This document shows positions 1 to 8,894 of a DNA stretch of 64,000 bases, piece by piece. A model generated the notes under the pieces. The model saw nothing but the letters and a program-made list of their open reading frames with translations. It was not told the DNA's origin and made no database searches. A program made the position numbers and the translations under genes. Source of the DNA: Zhongshania sp. R06B22 (GTDB lineage: Bacteria; Pseudomonadota; Gammaproteobacteria; Pseudomonadales; Spongiibacteraceae); NCBI RefSeq assembly GCF_040892595.1, contig NZ_JBFRYB010000001.1, forward strand, positions 1,984,001 to 2,048,000. Direction: 5' to 3'. Within the stretch, counting starts at the first letter, position 1. The number at the start of each line of letters is the position of its first letter.

Positions 1-1
1 A

Positions 2-634
2 TATTTAGATAGCGATATTTTTAGCGCCGCCTTCAGTGCCATCTCGCCGCTGACGCTGATGTCGTCTTTGCTCAGGCGTATGTCTCCCCTTAAAGTTTTT
101 GCTTTGATTCGTGACAGGCTATCTATGGCGAAGGGTGGCAATTTGCGCAGACCCTCGGCGAAAAAAGCGTTGATGATTATTCGGAAACATATGCAGGACT
201 TGGATCAGCGGGTGTCGAATGCGCAATACTTGCAGGGAGATAGTCCCACTCTAGCCGATTTTTCTGCCTTCCATAGCTTATGGTTTTATTTTGCAATGAC
301 TCGCACAAAGCCGCCATCAGAACTAAGTAACTTTGCCGCCTGGTATGCTCGCATTGCAGATTTTGGTCACGGTAAGCGCCAAGAGATAAGCCCAGAAAGT
401 GCTTTAGATATCGCCAAAAAAGCGCTACCTCGCGCTATACCAGATAGCATGCGGGAGGATGAAAATGTAGGTAGGCGCGTGCAAATTTCACCGTCTGACT
501 ATGGGCTAGTCGCGGTGGAGGGAGTACTTGTTGGCGCCGATTCTGAACGCCTGATTCTTGCTAAGACGAGTGAGGACTTGGGGGAGGTGAACGTCCACTT
601 CCCAAGGCATGGCTATACACTTAATGTGGTCTAA
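2..634 (+). CDS. Glutathione S-transferase family protein, 5' end cut by window
   Basis: The reading frame is open from base 2, so the N-terminal thioredoxin-like half of this protein lies outside the window. What remains looks like the all-helical GST C-terminal domain, with a segment of the type 'YLQGDSPTLADF' (the N-capping and hydrophobic-staple region of GSTs) and a following Trp/Tyr-rich helix. After it comes an extension of about 60 residues ending in 'NVHFPRHGYTLNVV', which I take to be a small beta domain found in some proteobacterial GST-like proteins. Substrate is unknown. The ATG at 59 is inside the domain and is not the true start. Family placement rests on the C-terminal half only. 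Confidence 0.7.
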   Translation, partial: YLDSDIFSAAFSAISPLTLMSSLLRRMSPLKVFALIRDRLSMAKGGNLRRPSAKKALMIIRKHMQDLDQRVSNAQYLQGDSPTLADFSAFHSLWFYFAMTRTKPPSELSNFAAWYARIADFGHGKRQEISPESALDIAKKALPRAIPDSMREDENVGRRVQISPSDYGLVAVEGVLVGADSERLILAKTSEDLGEVNVHFPRHGYTLNVV

Positions 635-703
635 GCTCCTTAGCATTTATCAGCATATTCGGGTCGCTGATGCTTTTGAATTTTCCGCCGCTATGGGATC
701 TCT

Positions 704-1966
704 ATGCAGGTTTTAGTGATTGGCTACGTTTGGCCGGAGCCAAATTCCTCGGCCGCTGGCCGGCGGATGATGGATTTACTGGGCGTCTTTCTCAGCCGCG
801 GTGACACCGTAACATTCGTTAGCGCCGCCCAGCGTGGCGAGCACAGCGTTGATCTTGAAGGCATGAATATCAGGATCGCAGAGGTCAGATTAAATTGTTC
901 AAGTTTTGATGATTTTGTGGCTGACCTAAAGCCCGCCGTTGTTTTGTTTGACCGATTCTTCACTGAAGAACAGTTTGGCTGGCGAGTTGAACGAAGTTGC
1001 GAAACGGCATTGCGCATCCTCGATACAGAAGACCTTCATTGTTTGCGTCACGCCCGTCATCAGGCCTTAAAGCAAGGTCGTGAGGTGAGGCGCAGTGATC
1101 TCTTTAGTGAGTTGGCGCAGCGTGAAATTGCAGCCATATGGCGCTGTGATATTAGTTTGATTATTTCCGAATATGAGATGAGCCTTTTGCAGGGTACCTA
1201 CGGCGTGGCTGCAGATGTCTTGCACTATCTGCCCTTGCTGTCGGACACGAATGCACAAGACTGGGTGGGGTGGACTGGTTTTGATGCCCGTCAACACTGC
1301 ATTGTCATTGGTAATTTTCGGCATGCACCAAACTGGGATTCCGTACTGTATCTGCGTTCAGAGATTTGGCCACAAATTCGCAAATCACTTCCCGGCGTTG
1401 AGTGTCATGTTTACGGTGCATACCCGCCACCTAAGGCGCTTCAGCTTCACAGCGAGAAACTTGGATTTCTGGTGAAGGGCTGGGCAAAAAATGCGGTAGA
1501 AGTCGTGACTTCCGCACGCCTTTGCCTAGCGCCTCTGCGTTTTGGCGCTGGTCAAAAAGGTAAGTTATTGGAGGCGATGGAGTGTGGGACACCCACGGTA
1601 ACTAGCGAAGTCGGAGCCGAGGGAATGCAGGGGGATTTGCCGTGGAGTGGTGAGGTTGTCAGTGCTTCAAGTTTATTTATTGAAGATTTTGTTACGGCTA
1701 CTTTGCGTCTTTATCAAGATAAAAACGAATGGCAGGTGGCGCAAGAAAAAGCAAAAGCACTGCTGGCGTCACGTTACCAAAAGAATGTGTATTTGCCGCT
1801 ATTTGAACAGCGCTTAGATGCAGTATTTGAGCAGCTGCATACTCACCGCCAAAGCCATTTTTATGGTCTTATGCTTCGTCACCAAACACTCAAAAGCCAT
1901 CAGTATATGTCGCAGTGGATAGAAGCGAAGAACCGCGTGACGTATATTGATGGGGATACTTTTTGA
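704..1966 (+). CDS. Glycosyltransferase, GT4-like (420 aa)
   Basis: This is a probable sugar transferase using a nucleotide-sugar donor and acting in the cytoplasm. The N-terminus 'MQVLVIGYVWPEPNSSAAG' is the opening strand and glycine-rich loop of a GT-B fold. The C-terminal domain carries the donor-binding segment around residues 279-300 (RFGAGQKGKLLEAMECG), where the Glu of 'KLLEAMECG' corresponds to the E of the GT4 EX7E region. No signal peptide or membrane segment is seen. It is not in an obvious polysaccharide cluster, so the acceptor cannot be guessed. The ATG at 704 follows a weak purine stretch. Shadow frames on both strands were ignored. Confidence 0.8.
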   Translation: MQVLVIGYVWPEPNSSAAGRRMMDLLGVFLSRGDTVTFVSAAQRGEHSVDLEGMNIRIAEVRLNCSSFDDFVADLKPAVVLFDRFFTEEQFGWRVERSCETALRILDTEDLHCLRHARHQALKQGREVRRSDLFSELAQREIAAIWRCDISLIISEYEMSLLQGTYGVAADVLHYLPLLSDTNAQDWVGWTGFDARQHCIVIGNFRHAPNWDSVLYLRSEIWPQIRKSLPGVECHVYGAYPPPKALQLHSEKLGFLVKGWAKNAVEVVTSARLCLAPLRFGAGQKGKLLEAMECGTPTVTSEVGAEGMQGDLPWSGEVVSASSLFIEDFVTATLRLYQDKNEWQVAQEKAKALLASRYQKNVYLPLFEQRLDAVFEQLHTHRQSHFYGLMLRHQTLKSHQYMSQWIEAKNRVTYIDGDTF

Positions 1967-2089
1967 AGATTGCTTTTAGCCTGTAAATCTGCGAATGTTA
2001 AAGGCTTTCATGAAGCATATTGATTTTATTAATAATAAAAGTTGCTGATACGCAGGCTTTTAAGTTTAGCCGGCAGAGGTGGGAGCGAT

Positions 2090-2845
2090 ATGCAACATAT
2101 GATTTTTGACGCCCATTTACACATTATAGACCCCGCTTTTCCCTTGGTGAGTAATGATGGTTACTTGCCAGATGAGTTCACGGTTGATGATTATATTGGC
2201 CAAACTGCATCCTTGGGTGTTGGCGGAGGGGCAGTTGTTTCTGGTTCGTTTCAAAGTTTTGATCAAAGTTATTTAATCGCGGCTTTGGCTGCATTAGGAC
2301 CTACCTTTGTTGGCGTGACGCAACTACCTTTTTCTGTCAGTGACGAGGACTTGTTTCTACTAGGTAGTCATGGTGTGCGCGCAGTGCGATTTAATTTGCG
2401 CCGCGGTGGATCAGAAAGCAGCAAGTATCTTTGCGAATTTGCACATCGGGTGTACGACTTATTGGGTTGGCATATTGAGATTTATGCAGACTGTAAAACG
2501 CTAGTGGATCTTGAAGGTAAGCTCTGCCGGCTTCCCGCTGTTAGCATCGATCACCTTGGTTTATCCAAGGAGGGTTTGCCGCTCTTATACCGCCTGGCTG
2601 AAAGTGGTGCTCGAGTGAAAGCAACTGGATTTGGCCGAGTAAATTTTGCAGTTAGCCAAGCGATAAAGCGCTTGTTTGAGATCAACCCCGAGGCCTTAAT
2701 GTTTGGCACTGATCTGCCTTCAACTCGCTCGCCACGAGCCTTTAATCCGGTAGACATTGAAATTATTGGCAATGCCCTTGGCGATGCTGCGACCAAAAAA
2801 GTGCTGTGGGATAATGCCGCGGCGTTTTATCGACTTGGTGTCTGA
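2090..2845 (+). CDS. Amidohydrolase-2 family metal-dependent hydrolase (251 aa)
   Basis: This is a TIM-barrel hydrolase or decarboxylase of the amidohydrolase-2 (PF04909) type. The metal-binding 'DAHLH' sits at residues 7-11, a conserved His is in 'IDHLGL' near residue 153, and the late catalytic Asp is in 'FGTDLPSTRS' near residue 206. I chose the ATG at 2090 over the upstream TTG at 2042 because 'GAGGTGGGAG' lies at a good distance before it and because family members begin a few residues before the DxHxH motif. Relatives act on lactones, dicarboxylates or aromatic acids; the substrate here is unknown. It stands alone between two unrelated transcription units. Confidence 0.8.
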   Translation: MQHMIFDAHLHIIDPAFPLVSNDGYLPDEFTVDDYIGQTASLGVGGGAVVSGSFQSFDQSYLIAALAALGPTFVGVTQLPFSVSDEDLFLLGSHGVRAVRFNLRRGGSESSKYLCEFAHRVYDLLGWHIEIYADCKTLVDLEGKLCRLPAVSIDHLGLSKEGLPLLYRLAESGARVKATGFGRVNFAVSQAIKRLFEINPEALMFGTDLPSTRSPRAFNPVDIEIIGNALGDAATKKVLWDNAAAFYRLGV

Positions 2846-3028
2846 CACTAAGTCGACGGCACGCTTGAGTTGACTGCTTTTGCCTAGTTCTTTACAGTTC
2901 CGGCCACAATAACCCTCGATAAACCCCGCAAGCCTTCTAAGCTGATTTAATCGATATAGATATTGATTGTTTTGCCTTATTGACTAGGTATTGAATATTT
3001 TTGTGGGCGCAGAATTGGTGAGTAAACT

Positions 3029-3130
3029 ATGTTTTTTACAACGATTAAGTCCTTCTTTATTTTGCCGCGACAAGCCTTATGGCTAAGCAGCCGGTGCGAG
3101 CGTGACATTGTGGCATGCCGACTTAAATGA
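3029..3130 (+). CDS. Possible 33-aa leader ORF overlapping cbiB start
   Basis: A short frame starts at ATG 3029, about eight bases after a GGTGAG stretch, and ends in a TGA at 3128-3130 that overlaps the cbiB ATG (ATGA). cbiB itself has no visible Shine-Dalgarno sequence, so translational coupling from this ORF would explain how it is translated. The peptide (MFFTTIKSFF...RLK) resembles nothing I know. It may be a chance frame. Confidence 0.3.
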   Translation: MFFTTIKSFFILPRQALWLSSRCERDIVACRLK

Positions 3131-4068
3131 TCAGTAGCGCAATGTATATTGCGGCAGTTTGGGTATCATCACTGCTATTAGACCGTGTTTTTGGTGAGCC
3201 TAGTCGTTGGCATCCCTTAGTCGGCTTTGGCAATGTATCGCATCGGCTCGAATCGTATTTAAACACTACTCAGCGCGAGATTGTCTTGCGTCTCTCCGGT
3301 GTGTTGGCTTGGAGTCTGCTAGTGCTGCCGCCTGTAATATTGATGTGGGTATTGCGTCAATATTTTTTTTCATTTTCGACGACACTGGTTTTTTTCCTTG
3401 ATTGTCTGGTTCTGTATTGGGCGATTGCCTGGCGCAGTTTATGCGAGCATATCCGACCTGTCGGTGGGGCCTTGGCTGCTGGCGATCTAGCCGACGCCCG
3501 CCTGCGGATACGTTATTTAGTTAGCCGCGATACCGCGGAATTAGATGCCGAAGAGGTCTTGTCGGCGGCGCTTGAAACTACCCTTGAGAACAGTAGTGAT
3601 GCCTTGTTTGCGTCATTGTTTTGGTTTGCGGTAGCGGGTCCTGCAGGGATCGTATTACATCGTTTGGCTAATACCCTGGATGCGATGTGGGGCTATAGAA
3701 ATAAGCGCTATCGCTATTATGGTTGGTGGGCTGCGCGTAGTGACGACGTATTGAATTTTATTCCGGCGCAGCTCACTGCCCTAGGGTTTAGTATTTTGGC
3801 CTTGTCTGGACGTGGGTTTCGGTGTTGGTTTACACAGGGCTGGGGCTGGAAGAGTATTAATGCGGGCTCAGTAATGGCGAGTGGTGCCGCGGCCTTAAAT
3901 ATTTACTTAGGTGGTGCAGCGAGTTACCACGGAGAATCCTTCTTGCGGCCAATTTTGGGGTGTGGTTCCAGGCCGGCAGTGGCGGATTTGGAACGAGGTA
4001 TTGGTTTGATCAATCGCCAGTTAATATTGTGGTTTGCCGTGGCCGTGGCTGGCGGGGTGCTCTTATGA
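3127..4068 (+). CDS. cbiB: Adenosylcobinamide-phosphate synthase CbiB (313 aa)
   Basis: This integral membrane enzyme attaches aminopropanol (or its phosphate) to adenosylcobyric acid, giving adenosylcobinamide (phosphate), late in vitamin B12 synthesis. The family signature 'LLLDRVFGEPSRWHPLVGFG' is at residues 18-37, and a conserved stretch around 'ENSSDALFASLFWFAVAGPAG' follows in the middle, with several hydrophobic helices. The length of 313 is normal. Its stop overlaps the start of the next gene by ATGA, so the two are co-translated, and that gene makes the aminopropanol moiety. The other cob/cbi genes are not in this window. Confidence 0.92.
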   Translation: MISSAMYIAAVWVSSLLLDRVFGEPSRWHPLVGFGNVSHRLESYLNTTQREIVLRLSGVLAWSLLVLPPVILMWVLRQYFFSFSTTLVFFLDCLVLYWAIAWRSLCEHIRPVGGALAAGDLADARLRIRYLVSRDTAELDAEEVLSAALETTLENSSDALFASLFWFAVAGPAGIVLHRLANTLDAMWGYRNKRYRYYGWWAARSDDVLNFIPAQLTALGFSILALSGRGFRCWFTQGWGWKSINAGSVMASGAAALNIYLGGAASYHGESFLRPILGCGSRPAVADLERGIGLINRQLILWFAVAVAGGVLL

Positions 4069-5108
4069 TGGATGCCTCGCAGGGCGTACCGAAGCATGGT
4101 GGCGATCCCCGCCACATACCGGCAGCTGATGCTGGCGTGTTGATGCTTGATTTGGCAACGGGAGTGAACCCGTGGGGATGGCCAGTGCCTGCGCCACCAA
4201 TAGCGTGCTATTCAAAACTACCCTATTTTAATGAAGGTTTGCAGCGCGTGGCCGCGACCTACTACGGCGTCCCTCAGGAGTGCTTATTAGCGACGGCGGG
4301 GAGTCAAGCGGTTATCCAGCAGCTACCCTTCCTAGCTGCTAGCGGTCGCGTTTTGCTGTCGGCTGTTGGTTATGAAGAGCATCGCTACCGCTGGGAGTTG
4401 GCGGGGCACGATGTGGTGGAGTTTCATCGCTATGATCGCGACGCCATTGCTAAACAGATACGTCGCGACGCTGTTCAGCACTTAGTCCTGATTAGTCCTA
4501 ACAACCCAAGCGCAGATCAGCTTGATGTTGATGATCTTCGATACTGGCGCTCATTATTGCCGGAGGAGGGAATGCTAGTTGTCGATCAGGCGTTTGCCGA
4601 TGCCAACCCGGAGAGCGATGTCTCAGCATTAGCTGGGGATAGGGGTATTGTGTTATTGCGTTCTGTCGGCAAGTTCTTTGGTCTGCCGGGCCTGCGTTTA
4701 GGCTTTGTGATCGCCGCGCCAGCCCTATTGGCAGAGCTAGATAAGCATCTGGGCCCGTGGGCGGTGAGTGGCGTGGCGCAATGGCTGGGCGAGCGCGCGC
4801 TGGCAGATCAAGCGTGGCAGCAGAAGATGGTCGCTAAATTAGCTGATGCGTCTGAGGCGCAAGCAGAACTGCTGGTGGCGACTTTTAAAGATTATGGAGT
4901 TCGCTGTGTTGCTACTGCCCTGTTTGTTACCTTAATTATGCCATTGCAGCGCGCGGAAGTGCTGCAGATGGCCTGTTATCGAGCGGGCTTGTCGGTGCGG
5001 CTATACCGCTGTGGCGATACGGGTTTTATACGCTGGGGGTTGGCGGCAGATATTAATGAGCTACGTCTGCGTCTTAGGCAGTTAAATTTGAGTTCCTTGG
5101 TAGCGTAG
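4065..5108 (+). CDS. cobC: Threonine-phosphate decarboxylase, CobC/CobD type (347 aa)
   Basis: This PLP-dependent fold-type I aminotransferase-like enzyme decarboxylates L-threonine phosphate to (R)-1-amino-2-propanol phosphate, the substrate of the adjacent CbiB. The PLP lysine is Lys203 in 'SVGKFFGLPGLRLGF', and 'ISPNNPSADQ' is the conserved Asn-Pro segment near residue 145. The frame is open upstream to 3960, but the ATG at 4065 overlaps the cbiB stop (ATGA) and gives the usual family length. Naming varies: cobC in Pseudomonas, cobD in Salmonella. Confidence 0.88.
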   Translation: MMDASQGVPKHGGDPRHIPAADAGVLMLDLATGVNPWGWPVPAPPIACYSKLPYFNEGLQRVAATYYGVPQECLLATAGSQAVIQQLPFLAASGRVLLSAVGYEEHRYRWELAGHDVVEFHRYDRDAIAKQIRRDAVQHLVLISPNNPSADQLDVDDLRYWRSLLPEEGMLVVDQAFADANPESDVSALAGDRGIVLLRSVGKFFGLPGLRLGFVIAAPALLAELDKHLGPWAVSGVAQWLGERALADQAWQQKMVAKLADASEAQAELLVATFKDYGVRCVATALFVTLIMPLQRAEVLQMACYRAGLSVRLYRCGDTGFIRWGLAADINELRLRLRQLNLSSLVA

Positions 5109-5119
5109 CGGGGTTGAAA

Positions 5120-5482
5120 ATGCCGTCTGATTCAGTATTTACGTATTACTTGGTGGAGCAGCTGCAGTGGGTTGGTCCCGTTAAGTGCCGAAAAATGTTC
5201 GGCGGCTACGGTGTGTTTTTAGAGGGCTTGATGTTCGGTCTAGTGTTTGAAAACACGCTGTATTTGAAGGTCGATACTGCCAGTAGGCAAGATTTTGACG
5301 CCTTGGGCTTGCCACCATTTACCTATGCGCGTGGCGGTAGGGAAATTGCGCTTTCGTATTATCAAACCCCGGACGAGGCACTCGACGACACCGAGATGTT
5401 ATTGGTTTGGGCTAACCGTGCTTACGCAGCTGCTATGCGCTGTGCGGCAGAAAAGGGTAAGAAACGAGCTAGGGGTGTATAA
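5120..5482 (+). CDS. TfoX/Sxy N-terminal domain protein (120 aa)
   Basis: This is a small protein consisting only of the TfoX N-terminal domain: 'KCRKMFGGYGVFLEGLMFGLV' near residues 20-40 is the hallmark. Full-length TfoX/Sxy activates competence genes with CRP; single-domain members are common and their role is unclear. A TTG at 5114 is also possible, but the ATG at 5120 sits five or six bases after GCGGGG. It follows the cobC stop by 11 bases and may be read through from it. Confidence 0.75.
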   Translation: MPSDSVFTYYLVEQLQWVGPVKCRKMFGGYGVFLEGLMFGLVFENTLYLKVDTASRQDFDALGLPPFTYARGGREIALSYYQTPDEALDDTEMLLVWANRAYAAAMRCAAEKGKKRARGV

Positions 5483-5522
5483 TGTAGGCCGATTTACGAT
5501 AGCGGAGTTAACAGGGTCTATT

Positions 5523-5849
5523 ATGTCAGTCATTCAACAGAGTATTACCGATAAGCTTACAGCTGCCTTAAAGCCCCAGCATCTTGAGGTTGTTAACGAA
5601 AGTCATATGCACAGCGTGCCCGCGAACTCAGAAACCCACTTTAAACTCATCATCGTCGCCGACGTATTCAGTGCTAAGCGTAAAGTCGCGCGTCAGCAAA
5701 GTGTTTATCAGCTATTGGCTGATGAGTTAGCTGGGCCGGTTCATGCCTTGGCAATGCACACTTATAGTCCGCAAGAGTGGCAAGACCGAAGCGCGCCGGC
5801 ACCGGCGTCACCCAACTGTTTGGGTGGCAGTAAAAAGGATCAAGGTTAA
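5523..5849 (+). CDS. BolA family protein (108 aa)
   Basis: This is a BolA-like small regulator that in the family binds monothiol glutaredoxins and [2Fe-2S] clusters. Typical segments are 'VVNESHMHSVPANSETHFKLIIV' (residues about 22-44, with the conserved His and the S-x-H-F pattern) and the C-terminal 'GPVHALAMHTYSPQEW', which resembles the 'IHALSLHTYTPEEW' ending of BolA. The open frame starts far upstream at 5295, overlapping the TfoX-like gene, but homology begins at ATG 5523. It is followed seven bases later by trhO. Confidence 0.88.
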   Translation: MSVIQQSITDKLTAALKPQHLEVVNESHMHSVPANSETHFKLIIVADVFSAKRKVARQQSVYQLLADELAGPVHALAMHTYSPQEWQDRSAPAPASPNCLGGSKKDQG

Positions 5850-5856
5850 ATAAGGT

Positions 5857-6807
5857 ATGGATCAGTTTGTTGTAGCGGCCCTATATAAATTTGTCAGTCT
5901 TCCCGATTACCATGAGATGCGCGAACCCTTGCTAGATGTTTGTCTGCAAGCCGGCGTCAAGGGGACCATATTACTTGCTGCTGAGGGCGTGAATGGCACC
6001 ATTGCGGGCTCGCGTCAGGGCGTCGACACTGTGCTTAGCTATATGCGTGCAGATAGTCGCTTAGCCGATCTTAGTCACAAAGAGTCCTTCGATAAATCGC
6101 AACCTTTTTACCGCACCAAAGTGAAGTTAAAGAAAGAGATTGTGACAATGGGGATCGACGGTATCGACCCCAATGATGTGGTGGGAAGTTATGTAAAACC
6201 CGCTGATTGGAATGCACTTATTTCTGACCCCGAGGTGTTGCTGATAGACACCCGCAATGATTACGAAGTCGAAATCGGTAGTTTTCGTGGTGCTGTGGAT
6301 CCGAAAACCACCAGCTTTAGAGAGTTTCCGGACTACGTTCGCGAACACTATGATCCACAGAAACATAAGAAGGTGGCGATGTTTTGCACCGGCGGTATTC
6401 GTTGTGAGAAAGCGTCTGCCTTTATGAAGCATGAGGGTTTTGAAGAGGTTTATCATCTTGAGGGAGGCATTCTTAAGTATTTAGAGGAGGTGCCTGAACC
6501 TGAAAGCTTGTGGCAGGGCGAGTGCTTTGTATTTGATAACCGAGTCTCGGTAACCCATGGTTTAGCAAGCGGAGAGCACGATCTCTGTCACGGCTGCCGT
6601 CGGCCGATAAACAGTATGGATAAACAAAGTGACTGCTATGAAGCAGGGGTGACGTGTCCGGCTTGTTTCGATGTGGTGACCGAAGATCAGAAAAAGCGTT
6701 TTCGTGATCGTCAGAAGCAGGTTGAACTTGCGCGTTTACGCAATGAGGATCATGTTGGTGCGGCGCCGCCAGCTCGTCAACGCAAGTCTCGAATCGACAA
6801 TCTTTAA
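5857..6807 (+). CDS. trhO: tRNA uridine(34) hydroxylase TrhO, rhodanese family (316 aa)
   Basis: TrhO (formerly YceA) makes 5-hydroxyuridine at the wobble position of tRNA using molecular oxygen, feeding cmo5U/mcmo5U synthesis. An N-terminal acylphosphatase-like domain ('[20 protein letters not shown]', residues about 34-53) is followed by a rhodanese domain whose catalytic cysteine is Cys177 in '[12 protein letters not shown]'. A C-terminal Cys-rich part ('LCHGCRRPI...CPACF') looks like a metal site. Length and order fit the family. The start ATG 5857 is seven bases after the bolA-like stop. Confidence 0.93.
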   Translation: MDQFVVAALYKFVSLPDYHEMREPLLDVCLQAGVKGTILLAAEGVNGTIAGSRQGVDTVLSYMRADSRLADLSHKESFDKSQPFYRTKVKLKKEIVTMGIDGIDPNDVVGSYVKPADWNALISDPEVLLIDTRNDYEVEIGSFRGAVDPKTTSFREFPDYVREHYDPQKHKKVAMFCTGGIRCEKASAFMKHEGFEEVYHLEGGILKYLEEVPEPESLWQGECFVFDNRVSVTHGLASGEHDLCHGCRRPINSMDKQSDCYEAGVTCPACFDVVTEDQKKRFRDRQKQVELARLRNEDHVGAAPPARQRKSRIDNL

Positions 6808-7067
6808 GTAGCGGTGTGCAGGAATTTGATAAGCTGAGTGTAGGTTTTCGGCTTTTTAATTCGTTTGTGTGCAGATTCTAGCGATTATCTCACAGACGCG
6901 AAATCGCGATGTTGGGGCTAGTCATTATTGGATTTTATCTTTCTACATTCTCTATCCCATTTGAATTACTTTGATCCTTCAAGAATTAATGTAATATGTT
7001 GCTAGTTGCCTGCACCTGTGGAATAAAAAAACGAGTGCGGGACCATCAAAATAAGAGGATTTATTGC

Positions 7068-8807
7068 ATGAAGCAGTTAGGCGTCCTAGATACGGCATTT
7101 ATCAACCTTGAGCACCCCAATACCCCCCAGCATGTGGGTGGGCTCGGTATTTATGACCCTTCAAGCGCCCCCGGCGGTTTTGTGCGATTCAAAGGTGTGA
7201 TCTCCAATTTTGAACGCCGCTTGTCAAAACACACTATTTTCCGCTCGCACTTACATAGAGTCCCCGGCAACGTTGATCGGCCATATTGGGTGGAAGATGC
7301 TAATTTCGACGTCGAATTTCATATTCGTCATATAGCACTGCCGCAGCCCGGCGACTGGCGTCAGCTCTGCATCTTGGTCGCACGACTCCACGCTAGACCG
7401 CTGGATATGACCCGACCACTTTGGGAGGCCTATATCATTGAGGGTCTAGACAATATTCCGGGTGTCCCCAAAGGCGGTTTCGCCATTTATACTAAGATGC
7501 ATCACTCTCTAGTAGATGGGGCCGGCGGGTCCTCCATTATGTCGGTGATCCATGATCTAGAACCTGACCCAGCCGCAGTGCCGCAGGGTCCTCGTGTTGT
7601 GACCGCAGATGTCGCTCCAGGGAACGTTTATCTAGCAACGTCATCAGCAGTTAATAATGTAAAAAACAGTGTAAAAATGCTCACAGGTGGCATCGGAGTG
7701 CTGCGTGATTTAGGGAAAATGGCCGTGGGAATGGCACAAAAGAAAATTCCTATTCCCTCTATAAACTCGCCGCGAACCCGTTTTAATACGCCGGTTGGGC
7801 CGTATCGGGTTTTTGAAGCGACAGAATTTTCGCTGGCGGACGTTAAATTTTTAAAGGACTTTGCTGGCGTCAAGATTAATGATGTTGTTCTCAGTGTGGT
7901 TGCGGGTGGTTTGCGGTATTACTTGGATCATCACAATGAATTGCCGGATGAAAGTCTGTCGGTAACTATTCCGCTGGATATGCGTACCCGCCGTGGAATG
8001 ACCGATGAAAACAACCAGGTAGGCTCCGTATTTGTGGAGTTACATACCAATGTTGCCGACCCTTTAGAGCGTCTTGCGGGGATTTATAAGAGCTCTCAAG
8101 AAGCCAAAGTATATGGTGAAAACTCGCCACTAGTTGACGTCCTGAGATTGGCTGGAGTAATGCCGCCAGCGTTAACTCGGTCGCTGGTGAATAGTTACTC
8201 TAACAACCACCTGACTCGACATTTACCGCTTGGGATCAGTTCGGTGGTGTCAAACGTTGCGGGGCCGACGTTCCCACTTTTCTCAGCGGGTGCGCGAATG
8301 GTGCGTTACTACGGCTTGGGGCTATTAACACCAGGTGTTGGCTTGTTCCATTTGATTTTTAGTTCTAATGGCATCATGACTATGTCAATTGTGGGTGATC
8401 GCGATTCCATGCCGGATCCTGCTTTCTACCGTGAGTGTATAGAAAGATCTTTTGCGGAATTGTTAGCTGCTGCAAAGAGCCAGTCCAATGCAAAAACGGC
8501 TGATGCGACGGCCGATGTAAAAACACCTGAGGTCAAAAAAACGGCGAAGTCATCGACGACTAGCGCTGGAAAAAAAGCGACAGCCACCGCCAGCAGCGCG
8601 AGTGCATCTGCAAAGACCACTGCCAAGGCGCCAGCGACTAAAAGACCAGCGAAGACGTCAGTAGCGACCCCCGTAAAAAAGCCAGTTGCTCGAAAAGCAA
8701 AGGGTACGACGACTAAAGATGCCAAGCCTTTGAACGCCAAGTCTTCCAGCGAGCTAAGAGCTAAAGAAGACGGCAATGTGGTGCAGATAAACCACAGTAA
8801 TTCTTAA
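7068..8807 (+). CDS. Wax ester synthase/diacylglycerol acyltransferase with histone-like tail (579 aa)
   Basis: WS/DGAT enzymes join acyl-CoA to fatty alcohols or diacylglycerol and make storage wax esters and triacylglycerol at the inner membrane. The active site HHxxxDG is seen at residues 145-151 (HHSLVDG). The N-terminal 'LGVLDTAFINLEHPNTPQHVG' and the later 'NDVVLSVVAGGLR' and 'SNVAGP' segments are all family landmarks. The enzyme proper ends near residue 465. The last ~110 residues are low-complexity Ala/Lys/Thr/Pro, like the tails of PhaF or histone H1-like AlgP. The start at 7068 has AAGAGG upstream; the longer frame from 6996 does not. Function of the tail is inference. Confidence 0.9.
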   Translation: MKQLGVLDTAFINLEHPNTPQHVGGLGIYDPSSAPGGFVRFKGVISNFERRLSKHTIFRSHLHRVPGNVDRPYWVEDANFDVEFHIRHIALPQPGDWRQLCILVARLHARPLDMTRPLWEAYIIEGLDNIPGVPKGGFAIYTKMHHSLVDGAGGSSIMSVIHDLEPDPAAVPQGPRVVTADVAPGNVYLATSSAVNNVKNSVKMLTGGIGVLRDLGKMAVGMAQKKIPIPSINSPRTRFNTPVGPYRVFEATEFSLADVKFLKDFAGVKINDVVLSVVAGGLRYYLDHHNELPDESLSVTIPLDMRTRRGMTDENNQVGSVFVELHTNVADPLERLAGIYKSSQEAKVYGENSPLVDVLRLAGVMPPALTRSLVNSYSNNHLTRHLPLGISSVVSNVAGPTFPLFSAGARMVRYYGLGLLTPGVGLFHLIFSSNGIMTMSIVGDRDSMPDPAFYRECIERSFAELLAAAKSQSNAKTADATADVKTPEVKKTAKSSTTSAGKKATATASSASASAKTTAKAPATKRPAKTSVATPVKKPVARKAKGTTTKDAKPLNAKSSSELRAKEDGNVVQINHSNS

Positions 8808-8894
8808 TTCACCCTTCCCGTTGTGGCGCGCTTAAGGACCTGTTGTGTAAGTGTGCAGCAGGTGCTCAGGCGTCTTGTAAGGCGCCTCGATAGC

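Noticed and set aside
2846..3126. Possible cobalamin riboswitch before cbiB
   Set aside because: I looked for the B12-box and the usual stem order and did not find them.
8426..8776. Antisense frame rich in Ala, Val and Phe under the wax-ester synthase tail
   Set aside because: It is the reverse reading of the Lys/Ala-rich tail codons; no start signals.
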